The notes: generated by a model not told the origin, from the sequence alone. Shown: positions 1 through 7,606, counted from the first letter of the stretch. The stretch is 39,814 nucleotides of DNA from Anaeromyxobacter oryzisoli (GCF_022690765.1 NZ_JALCZA010000042.1:1-39814); one strand, 5' to 3'. A program made the numbers and translations.

Positions 1-317
1 CGCTCCGGCCCGGCCTCCTCGAGGGCGTCCCACCCTGCGCGGGGGCGCGGCGCGAGCAGCGCCGACGGCCCGCCCGGCCGCGGCGAGCCGTCGCCGCGGG
101 GCCGGGCGCCGGCGAGGCCGAAGCGCTTGCCGTCGCGCACCACCACCCCCTCGCCCGCCAGCTCGCGCAGCGTGCGCTTCGCCTCGGTCCGCTCGCCGGG
201 GTGGAGCTTCGTCCGGGTCATCAGCTCGCGCAGGGAGAGCAGCCGCCCCTCGGCCCGCCGCAGCTCCTCGAGCAGCGCCTCGCGCCGCCGGCCCTGCTTG
301 TCGTCGTCGTCGCGCAT
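1..317 (-). CDS. Ribonuclease R-like protein, N-terminal part (runs off the window)
   Basis: The minus-strand frame opens at an ATG at 317 and stays open to the window edge, giving about 105 residues without the C-terminus. Residues about 8-70 look like the winged-helix (HTH_12) domain that precedes the cold-shock and RNB domains of RNase R: a basic first helix with RRREALLEELRRAEG, a recognition-helix region around TLRELAGEGVVV, and a wing RDGKRFGLAG. A good Shine-Dalgarno (CCGGAGA) lies about 8 bases upstream. It follows the AIM24-family gene by 16 bases on the same strand, so they are probably co-transcribed. RNase R is a 3'-5' exoribonuclease that degrades structured RNA. No catalytic residues fall inside the window, so the assignment rests on the N-terminal domain only; another winged-helix protein is possible. 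Confidence 0.5.
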   Translation of the reverse strand, partial: MRDDDDKQGRRREALLEELRRAEGRLLSLRELMTRTKLHPGERTEAKRTLRELAGEGVVVRDGKRFGLAGARPRGDGSPRPGGPSALLAPRPRAGWDALEEAGPE

Positions 318-333
318 CGTCGTCTCCGGAGAC

Positions 334-1149
334 CTAGTCGAACAGCCCGCCGAGGCCGAGCCCGGAGCCGCCGGCGCCCGCCTGCTGCGAGGGGAAGAGG
401 GGGAACAGCGCGCCGGCGAGCGCCTGGAGGTTGCGCGTCTGGAGCCAGACCTCCCCGGGGCCGACGAACTCCGCCACGAGCGCCTCGCCGGAGAGCATCG
501 ACCGGAGCCAGCCGCGCCGGGCCGCCTTCCGGACCTGGTACGGCATGCCGGCGTCGAAGGCGACGACGTGACCGGTGTCCACCACGTACCGCGCGCCGGG
601 CGGGAGCGGCCGGCGCACGATCGCGCCGTAGGAGGAGAGCAGCGCGGTCCCGCGCCCGCTCATGCGGATGAAGAACAGCCCCTCGCCCGCGAACAGCCCG
701 CGGAAGCCCGCGAACTGCGTGTCGAGCTGGACCTCGGGGGAAGAGGCGAGCCAGGAGGAGGACTGGACGAGCAGCGCGCGCCCGGCGAGCTCGACGCCGA
801 TCACGTCGCCGGGGACGGAGGGCGCGAGGAGCACCTCCGCCGACCCGCCGAGGGCGGTGAACGTGGAGACGAAGAGCGACTCGCGGGTGACGAGCCGCTT
901 GAACGCCCCGGCGAGCCCGCCCTGGAGCTGCGACTGCAGGTCGACGTTCCCGCTCATCGAGATCATCGCGCCCGCCTCGGCGCGGACCGACTCACCGGCG
1001 GCGAGCTCGACGCGGGCGCTCGCGAAGGCGGTCCCCCCCGCGATCTGGTAGCGGAGCGCGCCGTCGGAGGAGGCGGCGCGGAGCGGCGCGCCGCAGGCGC
1101 CGCAGGTCGCCGCGGCGGGGACTTCGGTTTCACAGGTCGGGCAGCGCAT
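334..1149 (-). CDS. AIM24 / TIGR00266-family protein with N-terminal zinc ribbon
   Basis: A 271-residue protein. Residues 1-25 hold a short zinc ribbon with C3, C6, C16 and C19 in a CPTC...CGAC arrangement. From about residue 32 the sequence follows the AIM24 beta-sandwich family: YQIAGGTAFASARVEL, then AEAGAMISMSG, a FVSTFTALGG stretch, and a late block around ARYVVDTGHVVAFD. Family members are widespread and are annotated as mitochondrial-biogenesis AIM24-like; their biochemical role in bacteria is not established. The tail is Gly-rich (GAGGSGLGLGGLFD). I chose ATG 1149 because it starts exactly at the zinc ribbon; the frame extends upstream but that part reads as out-of-family Arg/Pro-rich sequence. 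It is divergent from moeA and upstream of the RNase R-like gene. Confidence 0.85.
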   Translation of the reverse strand: MRCPTCETEVPAAATCGACGAPLRAASSDGALRYQIAGGTAFASARVELAAGESVRAEAGAMISMSGNVDLQSQLQGGLAGAFKRLVTRESLFVSTFTALGGSAEVLLAPSVPGDVIGVELAGRALLVQSSSWLASSPEVQLDTQFAGFRGLFAGEGLFFIRMSGRGTALLSSYGAIVRRPLPPGARYVVDTGHVVAFDAGMPYQVRKAARRGWLRSMLSGEALVAEFVGPGEVWLQTRNLQALAGALFPLFPSQQAGAGGSGLGLGGLFD

Positions 1150-1258
1150 GAAGGGACGAGTGTACACGCCGCCCGGACCGCCGGGGGGCGCAAGGTGACG
1201 AGGGCGGCTGCCCCGCGCGACGGCGGGCGGCGGCCCGGGGCGGGTGTATAAGCAGGCG

Positions 1259-2485
1259 GTGCTCACTCCGGACACCGCTCGCGCCCGGATCCTCGCCGCG
1301 CTCTCTCCGCTGTCGCCCCTCGCGGCCGAGCGCCTCCCGCTGCCGGCGGCGCTCGGGCGCGCCCTCGCCGAGGACCTGCTGTCCGAGCGCACGCTCCCGC
1401 CCTTCGACGCCTCGACGATGGACGGCTACGCCCTCCGCGCGGCCGACGCCGCCCGCGCCGGCGCGCGGCTGCCGGTGGCGTTCGAGGTGTTCGCGGGGCG
1501 GCCCGCCCCCGGGCCGCTCCCCGCCGGCGCCTGCTGCCGGATCTTCACGGGCGGCGCCCTGCCGGCCGGCGCGGACGCGGTGGAGATGCAGGAGGAGGTC
1601 CGCCGGAGCGGACGGGCGGCGACCTTCCGGCGCCCGGCGGTGCCCTGGCGCTTCGTCCGGCGGCGCGGCTCGGACGTCCGCGCCGGCCAGGAGGCGCTCC
1701 CGGCCGGCACCGTGATCGACCCCGGCGCCCTCGGGCTGGCGGCGGGCGTCGGCCGGACCGAGCTGCTCGTGCGGCGCCGCCCCCGGGTCGCGATCCTTCC
1801 GACGGGCGACGAGCTGGTGTCGCCCGGGCAGGTGCCCGGCCCGGGTCAGCTCGTCGAGACGAACGGGGTCGCCCTCGCCGCGGCCGCCGCCGAGGCAGGC
1901 GCCGATCCCGTGCTCCTCCCCGTGGCCCGCGACGACGCGGCGAGCCTCGCGCGGGCGCTGGAGGCGGCGCGCGGCCTCGACGCGCTGGTCACCGCGGGCG
2001 GCGTCTCGGTGGGCGAGCGCGACCTGGTGCGCGGCGCCCTGGAGCGTGCGGGCGCGACCCTCGACTTCTGGCGGGTCGCGATCCGGCCTGGGAAGCCCTT
2101 CACCTTCGGGCTGTGGGACCGGACGGCCGTGTTCGGGCTCCCCGGCAACCCCGCGAGCGCCCTCGTCACGTTCGAGCTGTTCGTCCGGCCCGCGCTTCGC
2201 GCCCTCGCCGGCCTCCCCGGCGACGGCCGGGTCCACGTCCAGGGCCGGCTCGCCGTGGCGCAGGAGAAGCCGGCCGACCTGACCGTGTACCTCCGCTGCC
2301 GCGCCCGCCCGCGCGCCGGCGGCGACCTCGAGCTCGAGCCGCTCCGGACCCAGGCGAGCGGGGACCTCTCGTCCACCACCGGTCACGACGCGCTCGCGAT
2401 CCTCCCGCCGGGCCGCGAGCGCCTCGCCCGGGGCGCGCGGGTCGCGGCCGTCCTGGTCGGGACGCCCCGCCCGCGACCGTCCTGA
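1259..2485 (+). CDS. moeA: Molybdopterin molybdenumtransferase MoeA
   Basis: A 408-residue protein, the normal length for MoeA, which inserts molybdate into adenylylated molybdopterin to finish the molybdenum cofactor in the cytoplasm. The signature STMDGYAL is at about residues 52-59, PTGDEL at 181-186 in the MoCF-type fold, VTAGGVSVGERDLV near 245, and GLPGNPASAL at about 293. The C-terminal domain IV follows. The start is the GTG at 1259, giving MLTPDTARARIL, which matches where MoeA proteins normally begin; an in-frame GTG at 1244 would add five residues. No molybdenum-cofactor riboswitch is visible upstream and no other moa/mob gene is nearby. It is divergent from the AIM24-family gene across about 110 bases. 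Confidence 0.93.
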   Translation: MLTPDTARARILAALSPLSPLAAERLPLPAALGRALAEDLLSERTLPPFDASTMDGYALRAADAARAGARLPVAFEVFAGRPAPGPLPAGACCRIFTGGALPAGADAVEMQEEVRRSGRAATFRRPAVPWRFVRRRGSDVRAGQEALPAGTVIDPGALGLAAGVGRTELLVRRRPRVAILPTGDELVSPGQVPGPGQLVETNGVALAAAAAEAGADPVLLPVARDDAASLARALEAARGLDALVTAGGVSVGERDLVRGALERAGATLDFWRVAIRPGKPFTFGLWDRTAVFGLPGNPASALVTFELFVRPALRALAGLPGDGRVHVQGRLAVAQEKPADLTVYLRCRARPRAGGDLELEPLRTQASGDLSSTTGHDALAILPPGRERLARGARVAAVLVGTPRPRPS

Positions 2486-2494
2486 TCTGGTACG

Positions 2495-2542
2495 CATCAC
2501 GAATGGTGATGTGACCGATTGTCCGTGCTACACAGGCGGACA
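2495..2542 (+). promoter_or_regulatory. Two short inverted repeats between moeA and the receiver gene
   Basis: The 56-base gap contains CATCAC (2495-2500) and GTGATG (2506-2511) around a 5-base loop, then TGTCCG (2520-2525) and CGGACA (2537-2542). The second 3' arm ends on the A of the start codon of the downstream gene and covers part of its AGGCGG Shine-Dalgarno, so folding could limit translation. They could equally be protein-binding sites. No U tract follows, so they are not convincing terminators. Confidence 0.4.
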
Positions 2543-3279
2543 TGTTGACGCAACGTGACCGAACGGGTCGTCCGGACCAGACCGTCCTCCTCCTCGTCAA
2601 GGACCGCGCGTACCGTGAGATCCTGCGCCACCTCGGCACCTCGCCGGGGCGCGCGGCCGGGGCCCCCGGCCGAGGTGGTCGGTTCCGGCTCGTGGTGACG
2701 GGCAGCGGCCGCCAGGCGCTGCGCCTGGCCGGCGATCGCTTCACGGCGGCGGTCGTGGACCTCTCCATCCAGCGCCCCAGCGGCCTCGCCGTGGTCGAGG
2801 CGCTCCGCGCCCGCGCCCCACGCCTCGCGATCCTGGCCTTCCGCAGGTCGGCGCCCGGCTCCGAGGCGAGCACCGCGATCCTCGCGGGCGCGGATTTCTT
2901 CCACAGCTGCCGGGAGGAGCCGGACCTCGCCGCGTTCGAGCGCGCGCTGGAGCTCGCCATCGACCGCCGCTGCCTCACGCGCGTGGTGGAGCGGAGCGAG
3001 CTCGAGCTCCGGGCGGCCCGCGATCGCCTGGCGCAGCTCTCGGCCGAGCTCTTCCGGTCCGTCCCCGGGCTCCGCCCCCCGATCGCCCGGGAGGATCTCC
3101 TCCCCTTCACCGAGGCGGCCCGCCAGTACCTCTCCGCCGCCGCGCGGCTGTTCGACGGCGACTCCCGCGGGCTCGCGCGCAGCCTCGGGGTGTCCTACTT
3201 CGCCCTGCGCCGCCTGCTCGCGCGATACCAGGTGCCCCTTCCCTCCAGGTCGCGGAAACAGGGGACAGCCAGTTCGTAG
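2542..3279 (+). CDS. Orphan response-regulator-like protein with Fis-type C-terminal helix-turn-helix
   Basis: A 245-residue protein. Residues about 14-140 resemble a receiver domain: a first strand TVLLLVKDRAYREIL, a candidate phospho-acceptor Asp in AAVVDLSIQRPSGL, and a later LAILAFRRSAPG strand. The usual acidic pair after the first strand is replaced by KDR, so Mg2+ binding and phosphorylation are doubtful. Residues about 150-205 are a helical linker. The C-terminal 40 residues (ARLFDGDSRGLARSLGVSY..LRRLLARY) match the Fis-type HTH found at the end of NtrC-family regulators, but there is no sigma-54 AAA+ domain. No partner kinase is adjacent. It probably binds DNA without classical phosphorylation control; targets are unknown. 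Confidence 0.7.
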   Translation: MLTQRDRTGRPDQTVLLLVKDRAYREILRHLGTSPGRAAGAPGRGGRFRLVVTGSGRQALRLAGDRFTAAVVDLSIQRPSGLAVVEALRARAPRLAILAFRRSAPGSEASTAILAGADFFHSCREEPDLAAFERALELAIDRRCLTRVVERSELELRAARDRLAQLSAELFRSVPGLRPPIAREDLLPFTEAARQYLSAAARLFDGDSRGLARSLGVSYFALRRLLARYQVPLPSRSRKQGTASS

Positions 3280-3312
3280 CCTCCTCGCCCCGGAGGTGGT
3301 ATTTCTCTCCGC

Positions 3313-3350
3313 GTGCGGAAGCCGCACAGTGCCATTTGCGGAATCCGCAG
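3313..3350 (+). promoter_or_regulatory. Tandem palindromic operators upstream of the XRE gene
   Basis: Two near-identical 13-base palindromes lie in front of the XRE gene: TGCGGAAGCCGCA at 3314-3326 (extended by a G/C pair to 3313-3327) and TGCGGAATCCGCA at 3337-3349. Their centres are 23 bases apart, about two helical turns. The sites end 32 bases before the ATG at 3382. The arrangement resembles tandem operators of small autoregulatory XRE proteins, including restriction-modification controller proteins. Binding by the adjacent protein is inference. Confidence 0.6.
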
Positions 3351-3381
3351 CGCACCAACCGTGACATCCCTGGAGCGACCG

Positions 3382-3588
3382 ATGGCCGCACTCGCAGACA
3401 AGTTTGCCGTGAACCTCAAGAGCGAGCGACTTCGCCGCAAGCTCTCCCAGGAGGCGCTGGCCGCCAAGGCCGGCCTCTCCGTGTCGTACATCTCCATGCT
3501 CGAGCGCGGTCAGCGGACCCCGCCGCTCGACACGCTCGAGTCGCTCGCGAAGGCGCTGGCGGTCTCGCCGACGTCCCTGCTGTCGTAG
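3382..3588 (+). CDS. Small XRE-family transcriptional regulator
   Basis: A 68-residue protein that is almost entirely one Cro/CI-type HTH domain: NLKSERLRRKLSQEALAAKA (helices 1-2), GLSVSYISMLERGQRTP (recognition helix and following turn), then DTLESLAKALAVSPTSLL. Such single-domain proteins usually bind DNA as dimers. I chose ATG 3382 because it has a GGAG-type Shine-Dalgarno and starts just before the domain; an in-frame GTG at 3313 would place the start inside the palindromes. No restriction enzyme, methyltransferase or toxin gene is adjacent, so a role beyond probable autoregulation cannot be assigned. Confidence 0.85.
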   Translation: MAALADKFAVNLKSERLRRKLSQEALAAKAGLSVSYISMLERGQRTPPLDTLESLAKALAVSPTSLLS

Positions 3589-3590
3589 GA

Positions 3591-3607
3591 CCCCGCGCGG
3601 CGCGGGG
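3591..3607 (+). terminator. GC-only hairpin after the XRE gene
   Basis: CCCCGCGC (3591-3598) and GCGCGGGG (3600-3607) form a perfect 8-bp palindrome directly after the stop codon, followed by a G run rather than T. It could end or stall transcription, but without a U tract it is not a canonical intrinsic terminator. The rest of the gap to 3777 shows no gene. Confidence 0.35.
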
Positions 3608-3777
3608 GGGCCGCGCGGGTCAGACCACCTGGCGCGCAGCGGGTCGCCGGCTCTACGCCGCGCCCGCGCCGGATCGCGAGGGCCGCACGGCCCGCGCCGG
3701 TCCGCGTGGCATCCGCGGCCGAGATCGCTTATGTTTCCCGCCATCTCACGGAGCGGATCCCCCGAAAGGATGGCGGA

Positions 3778-4056
3778 ATGGCGCGCATGGTGATGTGCAA
3801 GAAGCTCGGACGGGAGCTGCCGGGCCTCACCTTCAAGCCGTTCCCGAACGAGCTCGGCCAGCGCATCTACGACCACATCTCCCAGGACGCCTGGAAGCTG
3901 TGGCTCGAGCACTTCAAGATGATCCTGAACGAGTACCGGCTCTCCCCCGCGGATCCGCGGACGACCGAGATCCTGTTCGAGCAGGCGGAGCAGTTCTTCT
4001 TCGGGGAGAACGCCCAGCTCCCGCCCGACTTCCGGCCGCCGCCGTCCAAGGGCTAG
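3778..4056 (+). CDS. Probable Fe(2+)-trafficking / oxidative damage protection protein (YggX family)
   Basis: A 92-residue protein starting at ATG 3778 with AAGGA about 8 bases upstream. It carries the YggX hallmarks: [14 protein letters not shown] with the conserved Cys near the N-terminus, [32 protein letters not shown] and a C-terminal [10 protein letters not shown]. YggX proteins protect Fe-S clusters from oxidation and are thought to handle iron(II) in the cytoplasm. The following radical SAM gene begins 19 bases after the stop, so the two are likely co-transcribed; a cluster-protecting protein beside a 4Fe-4S enzyme makes functional sense but is inference. Confidence 0.9.
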   Translation: MARMVMCKKLGRELPGLTFKPFPNELGQRIYDHISQDAWKLWLEHFKMILNEYRLSPADPRTTEILFEQAEQFFFGENAQLPPDFRPPPSKG

Positions 4057-4075
4057 CCCGCCGCGCCGAGGCCCC

Positions 4076-5512
4076 GTGCGCGGCCCGGGCGACATCCTCC
4101 TCCTCTCGACCTACGAGCTGGGCCACGCGCCGCACGGGATCTCCCTGCCGCGCGCGTTCCTCGAGCGCGCCGGCTTCCACCCGGCCGCCCTCGATCTCGC
4201 CGTCGAGCCCCTCGACCCCGCCCGCGCCGGCGCGGCCAGGCTCGTCCTCCTGTCCGTCCCGATGCACACCGCGCTGCGGCTCGGCCTCGAGGCCGCCGCC
4301 CGCGTCCGCGCCCTCAACCCGGGGGCGGTGATCGGGTTCCACGGGCTCTACGCGCCGCTCCACGCCGAGCTCCTCGTCGAGGCCGGGGCGCGGGCGGTGC
4401 TCGGGGGCGAGTGCGAGGAGGCCCTCGTGGAGCTCGCGGGCGCGCTGGAGCGCGGCGAGGACCTCGCCTCGTTCGTCTGGCGCGGCGGCGCCGCGGCCCG
4501 GACCGCGCGGCTCGCGTACCCGGTGCCGAGCCGCGCGGGGCTCCCCCTCGAGCGCTACGCGCGGCTCGTCGCGGCGGACGGCGGCGAGCGGCTCGCCGGG
4601 TACGTCGAGGCGACCCGCGGGTGCAAGCACCGGTGCCGTCACTGCCCCATCCCCGCGCTCTACCGCGGCCGGTTCGTGGCGATCCCGGCGGAGGCGGTGC
4701 TCGAGGACGTGGCCCGGCAGGTCGCGGCCGGCGCGCGCCACGTCACCTTCGGAGATCCCGACTTCCTGAACGGCCCGGGGCACGCGCTCCGGATCGCCCG
4801 GGCGCTGCACGCCCGCTTCCCCGGCCTCGGCTTCGACTTCACGGCCAAGGTCGAGCACCTCGTCCGCCTCCCCGAGGTGGTCGCCGAGCTCGGCGCCCTC
4901 GGCGCGGTGTTCGTGACGTCCGCGGTGGAGTCGCTCTCCGATCGCGTGCTCGACCGGCTCGCGAAGGGGCACACCCGCGCCGACGCGCTCCGGGCCTTCG
5001 ATCTCTGCGCCGCCGCGGGGGTGCCGCTGCGGCCGTCCCTCCTCCCCTTCTCGCCGTGGAGCACCCTCGAGGACCTCGTGGACCTCGTGGACGTCCTCGA
5101 GAGCCGTGGCCTCTTCGGGCACCTCGATCCCGTCCAGCTCTCGATCCGGCTCCTCGTCCCCCCCGGCTCGCTCCTCGAGGGCGATCCCGGGATCCTCTTC
5201 GAGGGGCTCGATCGCGAGGCGCTCACCTGGCGCTGGCGCCACCCGGACCCGCGGATGGACGCGCTCCAGCACCGGCTCGCCGCCGAGGCCGAGGCTGGCG
5301 CCGCCCGGCGCGAGCCGCCGCTCGAGACGCTCGCGCGGATGGCGGCGCTGGTCCGGGCCGCCGCCGGGCTCCCGCACCGGCACGTCCGCGTGCTCGCCCC
5401 CGACCAGCGGCGCGTCCCGCGGCTCACCGAGTCGTGGTTCTGTTGAGCGGAGCCGACGACAAAATCCTTCCAGTTCGGAGGGACAGACTCAAGTGAAGAG
5501 AACGGGTCGTGA
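4076..5512 (+). CDS. Radical SAM protein with CUAEP tail (probable selenoprotein, TGA 5444-5446 read as Sec)
   Basis: Residues about 6-120 resemble the Rossmann-like B12-binding domain of many radical SAM enzymes, but lack a clear DxHxxG cobalamin motif. The radical SAM core follows, with C183, C187 and C190 in GCKHRCRHC to hold the 4Fe-4S cluster that cleaves S-adenosylmethionine. The frame reaches TGA at 5444-5446 directly after C456. Reading on gives Ala-Glu-Pro and 18 more residues to TGA 5510-5512, so the tail is exactly Cys-Sec-Ala-Glu-Pro (Sec457 of 478). I know of a CUAEP/CCAEP-tail radical SAM (seleno)protein family with this signature. A hairpin at 5465-5483 meets SECIS rules. Codons after the TGA (ACA, AAA, TCA, AGT, GAA) are unlike the G/C-ending usage before it. 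The substrate is unknown. If the TGA is a plain stop, the gene ends at 5446. Start GTG 4076. Confidence 0.85.
5465..5483 (+). promoter_or_regulatory. Putative bacterial SECIS element
   Basis: TCCTTCC (5465-5471) pairs with GGAGGGA (5477-5483) in a 7-bp stem with one G-U pair, closing a 5-base loop AGUUC. The loop begins 25 bases after the in-frame TGA (5444-5446), inside the 16-37 base spacing described for bacterial SECIS elements, and its second base is the required G, followed by U. This would recruit SelB to decode the UGA as selenocysteine. Confidence 0.75.
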
Positions 5513-5554
5513 AGGCGCCCAGGACCGCTCGGGCTGCGGTAGCGTGGACGGTGC

Positions 5555-6025
5555 ATGGTCCGGATCTCGCTGAAGGAGCTCCTGCTCACGGGGCGGTTCG
5601 GCCCCGTCGAGCTCGGCATGGCTCGCGCGGCCGTCGCCGCAGCACTCGGGCCGCCCGACGACGAGGGCTACTTCAGGAAGCGCGTCGCGCAGGTCTGGAA
5701 GTACGGCTCGATCGAGCTCCACTTCGACCGGGACGACGCGGTCTTCCTCATCCACTCGGACGACGATTCCCTGGACGCTCCGCAGGGCGGGCGGAATGTC
5801 GACCTCGACCCGTGGATCATCTCGAGCGCGCTCCGGCGCGACGCCGCTCTCGCCGAGCTGTCCAGAGCGGGGATGCCCTGCACGACGACCGAGTACGCCT
5901 GGAACGCGAACACGGATGAGGTCCGTACCGCGTCGGGCGTCGCGCTGCTCTTCGAGGGCGAGGACGACACGAGCCCTCCAGATCGGCATCTGATCGCGAT
6001 GTCCCGCTCTCGACCGCCAGCCTAG
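5555..6025 (+). CDS. Conserved hypothetical protein, function unknown
   Basis: A 156-residue cytoplasmic-looking protein without signal peptide or membrane segment. It opens KELLLTGRFGPVELGM, then VAAALGPPDDEGYF and VWKYGSIELHFDRDD. This GPxxLGM...LGxPDD...YGxxELHF pattern occurs in small stand-alone proteins of actinobacteria and myxobacteria, some of which lie near polymorphic toxins; nothing next to it here supports an immunity role. There is no clear Shine-Dalgarno before ATG 5555. It starts 42 bases after the read-through end of the selenoprotein frame. Base composition is slightly less GC-rich than its neighbours, which might mean recent acquisition. Confidence 0.65.
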   Translation: MVRISLKELLLTGRFGPVELGMARAAVAAALGPPDDEGYFRKRVAQVWKYGSIELHFDRDDAVFLIHSDDDSLDAPQGGRNVDLDPWIISSALRRDAALAELSRAGMPCTTTEYAWNANTDEVRTASGVALLFEGEDDTSPPDRHLIAMSRSRPPA

Positions 6026-6117
6026 GCCGAGCGGGTGGGATCGCACACGCGAACGTCTCCAGTGCGAGCGTGGGCCTGGCTCATCGAAGGGTCCGGTGCG
6101 GGACGTGCCCGCGTCGA

Positions 6118-7404
6118 TCATGCAGTGGGCGAGCCGGTGAACAGCGGCGCGCGGATGTCGAAGACGAGCCGGGCGTGGGCGTCGCGGAGCGCCCGCTCGA
6201 CCTGGGCCGGCGCCTCGCCCTTCGCGAAGACGAAGCCGAGGTAGCTGTCGCCCTCGGGGAGCGGGACCACCTCGTGCCCCTCGGGCACGGTGATCACCAC
6301 GTCCTCGACCCCCGGGACCGCCCGGGCCGCCTCGACCCCGGCGACGCCGCGCAGGATCCCCCGGCGCGGGATGGGCAGCATCATCACGCCCGAGGCGCGC
6401 GCCTCGCGCCGGAGCGACTCGAGCGGCAGCCCCATCGCGTGGGCGACGAGCACCTCCTCGAGGGTGAGCCCCGCGCCGAAGCGGAGCGTCCGCGAGCAGA
6501 GGCCGCCGATGGAGCGCGCCGCGATCTCGAGGATCACCGGTCCCGCCGGGGACAGCCTGAGCTCCGCGTGGATCGGCCCCTCGACGAGCCCGAGCGCCCG
6601 GGCGCCCGCGGCGATCACCCGCGCCGCCTCGGCCTGGACCTCCGCCGGGTGACGGGACGGCGTGACGTAGATCGTCTCCTCGAAGTACGGCCCGTCGAGC
6701 GGGTCCGGCTTGTCGAAGAGCGCCAGCACCTCGAGCGCGCCGCCGCGGAGCAGCCCTTCGAGGGCGATCTCAGCGCCGGGCACGAACCCCTCCACGAGGA
6801 TGCGCCGGTCCGCTCCGTCCTCGCGCGCCCGCCGCTCCGCCCGGGTCGAGGCGAGGAGCGCCGCGACGCGCCTCCAAGCGGCGACGAACCCGGCCGGCTC
6901 GTCCGCGCGGATCACCCCCCGACTCGCGGAGAAGATGAGCGGCTTCAGGACGCACGGGTACGCCGCGGCGCGCGCCGCCGCCTCCGGGTCGGCGTCGAGG
7001 TCGTGCAGCGCGAACGGCGGGACCGGGAGCCCGGCGTCGCGGAGCGCGACCCGGGAGGCGTGCTTGTCGCCGGCGCGCCGGGCCGCGTCGGGCGGGTTGT
7101 ACGGCAGCCCGAGCCGCTCCGCCGCCAGGGCCGCGATCACGGCGGTCGAGTCGCTCGCCGGGACGATGGCGCGGATGGGCCGATCGCGGGCGGCGGCGGC
7201 GATCTGCTCCGCGGCCCGCGTGGGGCGCCGGTAGTCGAGGGAGAGGAGGTCCTGCTCGGGACCGAAGGCGTCCTCGATGCGATGGCAGCGGTCGCTCCCC
7301 ACGACCAGCGGCACGCCGAGGCGCCGGGTCGCGGCGCGGAAGTCGTCGAGGCGGTAGCTCGTGGTGGGGACCAGCAGCAGGAGCGCGCCGTCGCGGTTGG
7401 GCAC
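6118..7404 (-). CDS. ATP-grasp domain protein (carboxylate-amine ligase-like)
   Basis: A 428-residue protein starting at GTG 7404 (MPNRDGALLLLVPTTSYR). An N-terminal Rossmann-like preATP-grasp region (about 1-105) precedes the ATP-grasp fold: GDKHASRVALRDAGLPVP, the ATP-binding lysine in YPCVLKPLIFSASRGV, RILVEGFVPGAEIALEGLL, and the Mg-binding stretch HAELRLSPAGPVILEIAARS ending in GG. The C-terminal about 100 residues resemble the extra domain of the L-amino-acid-ligase / BL00235-type group (ILRGVAGVEAA..PGVEDVVITV). Such enzymes couple ATP hydrolysis to amide or peptide bond formation through an acyl-phosphate; the substrate cannot be read from sequence. It stands alone, divergent from the hybrid kinase across about 200 bases. 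Confidence 0.8.
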   Translation of the reverse strand: MPNRDGALLLLVPTTSYRLDDFRAATRRLGVPLVVGSDRCHRIEDAFGPEQDLLSLDYRRPTRAAEQIAAAARDRPIRAIVPASDSTAVIAALAAERLGLPYNPPDAARRAGDKHASRVALRDAGLPVPPFALHDLDADPEAAARAAAYPCVLKPLIFSASRGVIRADEPAGFVAAWRRVAALLASTRAERRAREDGADRRILVEGFVPGAEIALEGLLRGGALEVLALFDKPDPLDGPYFEETIYVTPSRHPAEVQAEAARVIAAGARALGLVEGPIHAELRLSPAGPVILEIAARSIGGLCSRTLRFGAGLTLEEVLVAHAMGLPLESLRREARASGVMMLPIPRRGILRGVAGVEAARAVPGVEDVVITVPEGHEVVPLPEGDSYLGFVFAKGEAPAQVERALRDAHARLVFDIRAPLFTGSPTA

Positions 7405-7606
7405 GGCGCTTCTTATGCCGGGGCGGCGGGAGCGAGGCAACCCTCCCCCGAGCGCGCCACGCGCGAAGGGGCCGGACCGCCTCCGCGCCCGAGCAGGTGT
7501 CGAGCCCATCGGGAGCACGCGGCGCGATCGCGCGGGCCCATCGAGGTCCGGTACTCGCCCACGGGGACGGCGCTACTCTGTGTGCGCGCGTCGGGGGACC
7601 TCGATC

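Noticed and set aside
1150-1258. Molybdenum-cofactor riboswitch upstream of moeA
   Set aside because: The gap is only about 110 bases and I see no conserved Moco-riboswitch helices.
334-1392. Longer form of the AIM24-family protein with 81 extra N-terminal residues
   Set aside because: The extension is Arg/Ser/Ala-rich, out of family, and overlaps the moeA coding region on the other strand.
3313-3381. Start of the XRE gene at GTG 3313
   Set aside because: It would put the start inside the tandem palindromes, and the domain and Shine-Dalgarno fit ATG 3382.
5441-5446. Treating TGA 5444-5446 as an ordinary stop (protein ending in Ser-Trp-Phe-Cys)
   Set aside because: It would make the exact Ala-Glu-Pro continuation, the correctly spaced hairpin and the changed codon bias coincidences. 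I keep it as the stated alternative.
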